Shown here: piece after piece, positions 56,590-64,000 of the stretch
How the letters are laid out: every line of letters begins with the position of its first letter
Numbering within the stretch: the stretch's first letter is position 1
Assembly: GCF_902167145.1 (NCBI RefSeq)
Contig: NC_050099.1
Span: 63,382,942-63,446,941, forward strand
Direction of reading: 5' to 3'
Length of the DNA stretch: 64,000 nucleotides
Source of the DNA: Zea mays
Lineage: Eukaryota; Streptophyta; Magnoliopsida; Poales; Poaceae
Translations under genes and position numbers: made by a program
Notes under the pieces: model-generated
What the model saw: only the letters and a program-made list of their open reading frames with translations
Told to the model about the DNA's origin: nothing
The model's database searches: none

Positions 56590-58193
56590 GGCTCGGAACC
56601 GGGCCGGGAACGGCGCCCGTCGAATGGCCCGGCGGAAGACTCGCGGACCTGGTGGTTCGGGCGAGGGGCTCCGATCCTCCCCACTGTCGTAGCATCCTCC
56701 GCGCCTGGGGTGGTAGCCTCGGCGCACCCTTTCCTCAAGGCAGGCTCGACGGTCGCGGCGGTGTTGTTCGCCGCCGAGGCAGTCCGGGGCTGCAGGCGTC
56801 CCATCCCGTGTGTGCTCGGTGCGGACCGAGGGCTCGCACATGCGTCGGGAGGACGCTGCGCGATGCTCCGAGGGGTCTCCTCGCCTCCAGGAGGCAGAGC
56901 TCTCGGCTCGTTGGACAACGGCATCTTCCAGGAGGCCCTTGAGCTTGCCCTGGATACGTCGCCCCTCGGTGGTGGACGACTCCGGCAATGTCCGAAGTAA
57001 CATCGCCGCTGCAGCCAGGTTCTGGCCGGCCCCGCTGAAGGCTGGGGGTAGCCCTGCCCTGGCATCGTCGACGATACGGCGCTGGACATCTCAGGCCCGA
57101 TGACGCGCTCCTCCGGCGAGTGCTCGGCCTGCCCACTCCTGCTTGATGTCCTGTCAGAGCTACACAAGTCGCCCCGTTTATTCATCAAGCTTGGCCTGCA
57201 TCTCGCGGAGTTGCTCGAGCTGTGTGTCCTGACCCTCCGCAGGGACTTGGACCACAGCTAGCTCTCGCGGGATCTCAGCGCGAGACGCAGGCACAGGGGC
57301 GTCGTCATCTTCCGGCATGCTGAGGTGGTTGTCTTCGTCGTGATCCCCCTGATCTATGTGGAAACACTCGCGACTTGGGTCGCAACCCTCGTCGCCGAGG
57401 CTGTCGCCATCGTCAGAGTAGCCGGAGAGGCAGTAGTCACATGCGGACATGAAGTATCGCATGGCACTGGGATCACGGAGTCCAGAGAAATCCCAACCGA
57501 AGTCGGGGTCGTCCTCTTCCTCGGAACCCGCGGGTCCGTAGGTTGAGGACGACCCCGACTTCGGTCCCAGGTTGACCACATATGGTACCCTGGAAGGTCA
57601 GGATATGCCCTTGCGAAGGCGCTCACCGAAGCGGGGTCGCTTGGTGGATCGAAGCTGAATCTAAAGGGAACAGGGTGGAAAACGGATGGTACCTCTTGGT
57701 TGATGGACGGTGGTGAAGTCGCATCGGAGACGGAATGCACTGTTATCTCAGGTACGAGGGTAACGCCCAACAAGTCCTTCGCGAGGGTACTGGCGTCATC
57801 AGTCCGCTTGGGGTTGGCACGTTGCGGGGAAGTGACACCCGTCGTTGTCTCAGGTGCGAGGACAACACCCGACATGTCCCCCGCAAGGGTGCCGGCGTCG
57901 TCGACTCGCTCTGGTCCGACAGCTGACGAGGTGTCGCCTCCTGCCTGGCCACGGTTGCCCTGTCTCCTCCTCCTCTGGCGAGGAGGGTGGCGGGGCAAAC
58001 CCGGGTGTTCCTCTTCCGCCACGGGGGGAAGTCGTCATCGAGTTCGCCTCCACCGGGCGAGCCGACAACTGTCGTTGTTGTCGTGCTGCGAGGGGAGGTG
58101 TACCATGTCGTAGCTACCGTCGGGGGACATGAACTCGAGAGTCCTAAAGCGGAGCACCGTCCCCGGCTGAAGAGGCTGCTGAAGGCTACCCAT
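56590..58193 (-). pseudogene. gag of E0, frameshifted and fused to pol by deletion
   Basis: The likely start is the ATG at 58191-58193, about 50 bp inside the primer-binding site. The N-terminal part reads to a TGA at 58035-58037 and on to about 57578, where two extra bases (TATG/TGG) shift the frame into NLGPKSGSSSTYGPAGSEEE. Further stops occur near 57178 and in 57004-57177. The frame then stays open from 57003 through an Arg-rich segment ending RAPFPARF near 56590. It continues directly into the reverse-transcriptase thumb. The main capsid domain, knuckle and protease are therefore missing, removed by one in-frame deletion. Confidence 0.8.
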
Positions 58194-58239
58194 CTGGAAC
58201 TCAACGGGAAAGTGTTTGTCAACATGCAGCAGACCCCTA

Positions 58240-58251
58240 CCTGGCGCGCCA
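58240..58251 (-). other. Primer-binding site of E0
   Basis: TGGCGCGCCAGG on the minus strand lies two bases from the LTR. It shares the palindromic TGGCGCGCCA core with E3. Confidence 0.75.
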
Positions 58252-58411
58252 ACTATCGGTGTTTCGGACCCGCGAGGACCCTCAACCGACTAGTGAATTT
58301 GTCGCTGCGTGTCCCTACCCAGATGGGTTGATGCAAGATGGAACACAAGAGGGGGAATGAGGCTTATGTTATCTTGCACCGGGGTGCTCGTAGTAGGGGT
58401 TACAAGCGTCG

Positions 58412-58445
58412 CGAGAGAGCGAGAGAGAGAGAGAGAGAGAGAGAG
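58412..58445. repeat. GA microsatellite in E0 LTR
   Basis: A (GA)n run of about 34 bp; it is CT-rich on the element strand, in the leader. Confidence 0.9.
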
Positions 58446-58561
58446 TTCGGCCTTGAGGTGAGTTGTCTAAGTTAGCCTCCTCCGCGTCTCTCCCACTCTA
58501 CCTGCCTCTGGCCGCCTCCCTCTCTGCTCGCCTCCCTCTCTCAGGAAGGCCCTGGACATCT

Positions 58562-58570
58562 CCTTTTATA
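58562..58570 (-). promoter_or_regulatory. TATA box of E0 LTR
   Basis: TATAAAAGG on the minus strand within CTATAAAAGGAG. Confidence 0.75.
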
Positions 58571-59497
58571 GATACAAGGAGATGGTCCAGCTGTACAATG
58601 GGGGTGTAGCTATGTGCTAGCGTGGTCGTCGGAGAAGTGCTTGAGCCTTGTAGTAGCGTAGCTGACGGTGCGGCCCGGGGCCCTGCTGACGTCTCTTTGC
58701 CTTCGTAGGGAGTTTGAGAACAACCGATGTCATGGGCGCACGCGGGGAACCATCATTACCTGTTACAGGAGTAATCTAGATGGGACACTGGTCTTGTTCC
58801 TTCGTAGCCTGAGGCAGCTAGCTAGGGGTAGGGTAATGATGTATCCCCTGTGGCGCGGTCGGTCCGAGCCTGAGGTCGGGCGAGGATGCGACCCCTCCCG
58901 AGGCCGAGGCTGAAGCCGAGGCCTAGGGTCGGGCGAGGCGGAGACCTTCTCTCGAGGTCGAGGCCTGAGGTCGGGCGAGGTGGAGCTCCCTGTTGCGCCC
59001 GAGGCTGAACTCGGGGGAGGTCGTGACTCAGTTTTACCCTGATGGTTGGCACAGTAGTCGGAACGAGGTGAATAGTGTTGTTTTCCTGTCAGAACGATCA
59101 GTAAAGGGGCGAAGTGACTGCGGTCACTTCGACCTTGCCGACTGAGGCGCGCGTGTCAGGATATGGTGTCAGGCGATCCCCGCATTAAATGCGCATGCGA
59201 TACGATCGGTTGGTAAGGCGATTTGGCCGAGGTCGCTGCACGACAAAGCTTGCCCGAGCTGGGCTTCGGGCGAGCCGAGGGTGCGCCCACTGCCTGAGGA
59301 GGCCCTCGGGCGAGACGTGAATCCGTCCGGGACTACTGTTCCCGCCCGAGGCCGGGCTCGGGCGAGGCGAGGTCGCGTCCCTTGGTAGACGAGGCCTTGA
59401 CTTGAACCGTCCTTATCAGTCTTTGCGGTTTGTTCTGAAGATGTTTTCCAGCCATGTTAAGGAGTATTGGGGGTACCCCTAATTAAGGTCCCCGACA

Positions 59498-61580
59498 AGT
59501 AGATCTAATAAATGTGATCTAACAGATGTTACGTTTAAACCAAGCAAGTATTAAATTAAAACACATGAGTTAGTAATCACATTAAGACTTATTTATAAAA
59601 GCATAGACTAAAAACTGTTAAATAGTTTTAATTAGAAAGCTTATCTTAATAACCACCGAATAAACAATTAATTAGAACATGTGTCATATTTAAAGCAACA
59701 TTATTACTGTGTTGGCAATATTAATACGAATCTAACGCACTCGACGCAGATAATTTACACAAAAGATACTGCTTACTTAATGAACCGCGGACCAATGTGT
59801 AATTAATTGTATACTTTAGCAAATGATTTTGTTTGTAAGACACATAAAGTAGTTAATTAATCTTGGGAAAGAATGGGGATCTTACCCAAAAACAAATACA
59901 GGTGTGGTCATGGCTTCAATGTGGCATGATTCTATTAGTTGAGGAATCAACCACATGGATGGTCGTGGGGAGCATGGACGCAGAAGATCGACAAGATTGG
60001 ATCTTGTGTGGCCATAACCACCCCCACGAACGGATGCTTGCTTGCTTCTTTCTCCAACACATGTTGTGCCTACATCTTTCCTTTCCTCCTCTGCATGGCA
60101 CACATGACATGAATGAAATAGCACTGACGAGGCTTGCGGGTGGCGGTGCTCGCCGGAGCAGCGAGTGGTTGTGGCTAGCGACGGGAGCAAGCTACAGCAG
60201 ACGCACGATGCGCATGGACTGGGCTGAGCTCGACACCCGTGGTGCAGGGAGGCGGAGGCCCACGGTCACGGCAGCTGTGCCACGACACGCATGGGAGGAG
60301 GACAGAGTGTGTAGGCAAGGATGGAGCTCGCTGGCTGCTAGGAGTTGGGTACGTCGTCTCCTTCTTCTCCCTCTATGGTTTCTCTGCACTCACGACAACG
60401 GCGTGGGGTGTTTGGCTCTCGGAGTCTCGGTGGCGCTTCGGCAAATCTCTCAATGCACTGCCCGGTGACTAACTCGTGGAGACTTGTATATGGCATTGCG
60501 AATGCAACGACATGGGTCTAGTTTTATACCCCCAAGCAGGATTGTAACAGCCTGGTGAGTTTGTTACAACCAGATGGAGTTTGAGGGGATTACATCCATG
60601 TCTGTTACAAGGAAACATAGTTTGTTATGGCTCATTTTCAGATCAAAACGGCGTGGGGAAAGGGGGGTTGAGCCCGCCATGGGACCCTACACGTAATCGA
60701 CCAAGAATGCATGTGTGGTGAAGCTCCGTAGGCGAGATGGAAGATGGTCGATGCGGTGGGAAATACCGAGCAAACCTTGGGCGTCTGTTCACGGCGAACT
60801 CCTCCAGATTGCATTGGATCGCAACAAACCGGATGAGAACGATGTCGCGAGGAAGACGCCATTGGGAAGGCCCTGTTGGTCAGGGGGACGTAGGGGGGTC
60901 ATGGTGCGCATGCGCTGGTGTGGAGGCGATCTGAGCTGTGCGGCTGTGTGGTTTTGGCCCAAGAGTTGTAGTGCTTTTTTATCTTTTCTAATTCATGTTT
61001 TTCTTTTCTATTTTGAAATTTTAGTTCTCCAACAAATTCAAATTTCAAACTTTAAAGTAAATGCACAAACAGAGGTCCAACATGGGACGCAAATATTTTA
61101 AATGTATTTATTAATTAATTTATTAATTTATTAGGCAATGTTTCAATTATGAACTCTATATTATTCCTTATGGGGAAATAGTATTTTGGATGTGTGATAA
61201 ATTTGTAAATTTCTTCAAAAAATGAATATCCATCAATTATTTACTTTGAGGAACTTAACACATATCTTTCACCAAGGTTTATTTTAATTCAACCATTTTT
61301 AAAGTACTTCTAATTATATAGTTCATGAGAGAAATATTCCACTTTTAGCAAGTAGATTGAAAGGATTTCCTATTTTATGTTTTTTTTCGGAATTCAATTT
61401 AAATTATAATTTCAAAAAAAATTGGGTTTTATGTTTGACTAACGACATTTAAGTATTGCCAAATATTTATTTTAGGAGAGAATAACTTTAAAAGTGAGGA
61501 ATCCATATCGATGGACATTTTAATTCTTACTCTTTTGAAGAATCTTTTATAAATCTCATAATAGGATTTTGGGTATTACA
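59498..61580 (-). repeat. E6: partial chromovirus-type LTR, host of E0
   Basis: In minus orientation the sequence starts TGTAATACCCAAAATCC at 61580, a typical chromovirus LTR start. It runs through AT-rich then GC-rich sequence until the E0 LTR at 59497. The remainder should lie beyond E0 and outside the window. No polypurine tract or pol sequence adjoins its right end, so it is a 5' LTR or a solo LTR. The open frame 59863-60468 has no recognisable domain and is not called. Confidence 0.6.
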
Positions 61581-62092
61581 ACATCAACGACTGAAAGCGC
61601 AACGGTCAGTAGTAAAGGCTATATCAACGGTTACAGGTGTATTTAATGCGTCGTCAGATGTCAGATAAAGCAGTCACGGACAGTCCGGTCGTGCACCCGG
61701 GACGGTCCGCGAGGACGCTAAAAATGCATTTTACCAAACCCGACACCTTCGTGTTTTCTGGTTTTTCAACGACCGAACGGTCCGAGATTGGTCTCGGACG
61801 GTGCTCTTTTCTCCTTCGGACAGTCCGCGGTGTAGATGCTTGTTTTGCATAATTTATGTCTGAGGCTTACCTTGGTGTCACAGACGGTTCGCACACAGGT
61901 GAATTTTCCAAAAAGCTTCTCCTGTCCGGAATAATCTACGATATTCTAGACAGTCGCCTTAGAATTGATATAGATGAACTTTATGCACATGAGAAATGAT
62001 CAACTAGGCAAACTAGTTAGTCTATAAGATTTGTGATGGGCGTCAAGCGCCAAAATCGATTATAGAAAATGGTTAAGGCCATTTCCCTTTCA
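61581..62092 (-). repeat. E8: partial copia LTR, host of E6
   Basis: In minus orientation it starts TGAAAGGGAAATGGCC at 62092, a Sirevirus-like LTR start, and runs to 61581, where E6 begins. It contains diverged GGACAGTCCG, GGACGGTCCG and CGGACAGTCCGCGG palindromes. The right flank is coding-like sequence of E7. The other end is outside the window. Confidence 0.6.
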
Positions 62093-63085
62093 GACTTCTT
62101 GATCTGCGTGGAGGATACAATGTTGGATGGACTGCGAGTTCGGCGTCAGCTGTCGTATGCGCACTACCTCTACCGCATCTTCGCGCAGCTAATCAATCCC
62201 CTTAGTTCTAGGCCACCCTTGATTCCTCCAGACAACAGTTCGAATTCTACCGCCCAGCTCCTGAGGACACCACTTCGGCTTCAGTTCCGCCGGCACCAGA
62301 CTTCAGGAATGAGGATGAGGCTATCCGTCTGTTTGAGGATCAGGGTGCTACAGCTGACACTTCCTTAGACGATGAGGATCTGTGGATTCTACCACCACCT
62401 CCTGTGCCACCTCATTCCCATGATCACGAGGTTGGTGGCTCCAGTGTTGTTCCTTCGGCTGCTCCTCCATCGATTGACCCTGCGTTGGATGCTATACTTC
62501 AGTCTCTCACTCAACAGCAGGCTCACCTGGCAGCGGAGCTGGCCCGACAGGCAGCCATCCAGCAGCAGATGTTCGAGCGGATGTTGTCCATGTTCCAGAC
62601 CATTCAGGACCACCAGGACACCCTTCAACAACAGCTCTTGGCAGACATGGCAGAGCATCAGACATTCATGACTCATATACTTCAGCACACCGGTGTTTCT
62701 ATTCCTCCAATGTAGACAGCTCCGCCTCCTGCTCTTTAGGCTACCGTTGTGCCAGCTATTCAGTCAAGACCTCAGCTACACTCTTTTGGTCCTCCATCTC
62801 TCCGCTCAGGTCGGTCACCCTGTACTTCTCTACCCAGATCGTCGGACCAGTCATGCTTAGCCACCACTGCCTCCAGTGTCTGCTGTCGCCACTCCTGTCA
62901 TGTTTATCTCTGTGACTGCTCTAGCTCCAGCAGATCTAGCACCGCAGCCAGCATCCGAGTCAGCACCAGCCTCTACCGTAGATACTGGATCCGAGACTGA
63001 CTCCGACACCTTGCTCACGTTTGTGCTGCTTCCTCGACCTCGACCTGATGCGCCTGCTCCTCCTCCTTCTTCCTCTAGGCTCTAG
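62093..63085 (+). pseudogene. Degenerate 3' ORF of E7 (env-like or transposon-protein-like)
   Basis: The 5' part is cut by E8. Readable segments are CVEDTMLDGLRVRRQLSYAH (62105 on), then after a frame change near 62215 an acidic and Pro-rich part. A Gln-rich helix with coiled-coil character follows (LTQQQAHLAAELARQAAIQQ, FERMLSMFQTIQDHQDTL) to TAG at 62713-62715. After another change near 62850 comes a Pro/Ala-rich tail to TAG at 63083-63085. Position after pol fits the env-like frame of some Sireviruses. The LSYAHYLYRIF phrase also recalls plant 'putative transposon protein' domains. The identity is uncertain. Confidence 0.45.
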
Positions 63086-63506
63086 GCTAGGGTAACCCTT
63101 TTGGTGTTTAACGCCATAGGGGGGAGAGATGCAAGTTGTGAGATCTAGGGGGAGTTAGTTGAGAGCTCTTGATCTTTTGATGTAATATATGCATGATACT
63201 CTTTGTATTAGCTCTTCACTTTTGTATGCTTTTTACCTCACAAACTCTATGACATGCTCTCAGGGTATTTTAATGACCGTGTGTGTTATGTTTCCACCTA
63301 TTTTGTTGTCACCAGTCATGCAGTTCGTGTTCATGGTCGTTATCTCACACTTTTGTGAACAAGATACTTATGTTGTGTATGCTCTTATACTTATACTCTT
63401 ATATGACTTTTCTTTGTCAAACTTATTGAGTGTCACTATCTATCTTTAGTATTGACAGAAAAACAAACAAATCACTCTCACACTCTTGTAGGGTTGTCAT
63501 CAATCA
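63086..63506 (+). other. 3' untranslated region of E7
   Basis: T-rich sequence with no gene. Purine tracts at about 63118-63128 and 63150-63157 resemble the polypurine tract. Confidence 0.6.
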
Positions 63507-63522
63507 CCAAAAGGGGGGAGAT
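63507..63522 (+). other. Polypurine tract of E7
   Basis: CCAAAAGGGGGGAGAT lies directly before the LTR, preceded by the same TTGTCATCAATCA as in E4. Confidence 0.85.
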
Positions 63523-64000
63523 TGAAAGCATCTAGGCCCCTGGTTTGTTTTAGTGATCAGTGACAACATAAGATTATATGTGACTAACATGTGTTTTGTA
63601 GAGCAAATGTTAAGTTTGATCGAATTACAGGAAGTTGTGCTGCAACGGTGAAAACAATCCCTCACATGAGAACTTGAAGCGACGGCTGAAAAAAGGTGAA
63701 TCAAAAGATAAAGGTCTTCATATTCCAAGTGTCAAAGGAGTTGTGGACACTTGGTATAGAGTTAGGTCTTCTATTTTTATTTTAGTCGTACTATAAAGAG
63801 GGGTTGTGGATGAGTAGTTTGAGCAAGAGAATTCTAGTGTAGTGTTGGTGCATATTCACACTCACAACTAGTGCTAGGTGTCACTCTATAACACACTCAC
63901 GAGTTAGAACAAAACTAGGTATGAAAAACCTAAGGAAAGAACTTAGGCTTGCTGACCTAGGGGCACCGGACTGTCCGGTGCGACCCTGATAGTGGGCCCA
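63523..64000 (+). repeat. 3' LTR of E7, cut by the window edge
   Basis: It starts TGAAAGCATCTAGG, has a TATAAAG at 63792-63798 and a CACCGGACTGTCCGGTG palindrome at 63964-63980, and runs off the window. Confidence 0.8.
63792..63798 (+). promoter_or_regulatory. TATA-like box in E7 LTR
   Basis: TATAAAG within ACTATAAAGAGGGG. Confidence 0.5.

Larger units (their letters stand above)
9721..59497 (-). mobile_element. E0: Huck/Cinful-like Tat-lineage gypsy element, heavily interrupted
   Basis: The minus-strand order from right to left is 5' LTR (58254-59497), primer-binding site, gag, deleted pol (54843-57003 and 39552-40415) and a long 3' region with antisense sequences (38871-39551 and 9721-12033). 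E3 and E1 split it, each with a perfect 5-bp duplication. About 8.5 kb of its own sequence is present. The 3' LTR is not in the window and must lie beyond E4. The LTR start TGTCGGGGACC, the gag style and the extra RNase H fit the Huck/Cinful/Zeon group, but the exact family is not decided. Confidence 0.8.
58254..59497 (-). repeat. 5' LTR of E0
   Basis: The LTR is about 1244 bp. In element orientation it starts TGTCGGGGACC at 59497 and ends ACCGATA at 58254, where the usual CA has become TA. It contains a TATA box, a GA microsatellite on the plus strand in the leader, and degenerate GGTCGGGCGAGG-type repeats in U3 (58860-59360). The inner end is fixed by the primer-binding site. Confidence 0.85.
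62093..64000 (+). mobile_element. E7: 3' end of a plus-strand Sirevirus-like copia element
   Basis: It consists of a degenerate 3' reading frame, an untranslated region with purine tracts, a polypurine tract and the first 478 bp of an LTR cut by the window edge. It is recognised by the same pre-tract sequence and LTR start (TTGAAAG) as E4 and by the CCGGAC palindrome in its LTR. Confidence 0.75.

Noticed and set aside
58191..58200. Splice-acceptor-like CCAG before the E0 gag ATG
   Set aside because: No pyrimidine tract, and the ATG is only about 50 bp from the primer site, so no leader intron is needed.
59863..60468. 201-residue open frame in E6
   Set aside because: It lies inside sequence best explained as a minus-strand LTR and has no recognisable domain. 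It might be a host gene remnant but nothing supports that.
61592..62092. Complete 501-bp solo copia LTR with TGAAAG...CTTTCA ends
   Set aside because: The flanks ACGAC and GACTT do not match as a target duplication. The left end is better explained by the E6 insertion at 61580/61581.

Overview
The window is intergenic DNA of a large grass genome, most likely maize or another Zea. It is built almost entirely of LTR retrotransposons nested inside one another. I see no host gene, tRNA, rRNA, CRISPR array or prokaryotic feature. The assignment rests on element types that look like the maize Opie/Ji (Sirevirus copia), Huck/Cinful and Grande (Tat-lineage gypsy) and Tekay/Del (chromovirus gypsy) families. 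The names are family-level recognition, not database hits.

Layout. Nine elements can be read; E-numbers are labels used here. E5, a minus-strand chromovirus (1-4075, cut by the left window edge), sits in the gag of E4, a plus-strand Opie/Ji-like copia (4076-9720). E4 lies in the 3' part of E0, a minus-strand Huck/Cinful-like element (9721-59497). E0 is also split by E1, a minus-strand chromovirus (12034-38865, target duplication GCTTC), and by E3, a plus-strand Grande-like element (40421-54837, target duplication CAGAC). One LTR of E1 is split by E2, another minus-strand chromovirus (13913-25798, target duplication CTATT). To the right, E0 abuts a partial chromovirus LTR (E6, 59498-61580), which abuts a partial minus-strand copia LTR (E8, 61581-62092). 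E8 interrupts the 3' part of a plus-strand Sirevirus-like element (E7, 62093-64000, cut by the right edge). Insertion order is E7, E8, E6, E0, then E1, E3 and E4, then E2 and E5.

How the genes work. E2 is the most intact element. Its LTRs differ by three substitutions that I can see, and gag-pol is open except for one UAG. E1 and E2 both carry an extra protein gene between the 5' LTR and gag, with a fold resembling a double-stranded-RNA-binding module followed by a coiled coil. The ATG of this gene and of gag directly follows a CAG or TAG splice-acceptor-like sequence, and the LTR leader contains a splice-donor-like site. This suggests two alternatively spliced subgenomic mRNAs, a retrovirus-like layout.

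The two Tat-lineage elements, E0 and E3, each carry genes antisense to gag-pol between pol and the 3' LTR. In E3 the main one reads as four exons joined by three phase-consistent GT-AG introns and contains a Transposase_28-like domain. Upstream of it lie an array of 41-bp repeats and a small acidic-protein gene with its own TATA box. In E0 the corresponding gene is cut by E1 within a codon, and its frame rejoins exactly if E1 and one target copy are removed.

Most coding regions are inactivated by stops, many of which look like C-to-T changes at methylatable sites. E0 also has an in-frame internal deletion that removes the reverse-transcriptase active site.
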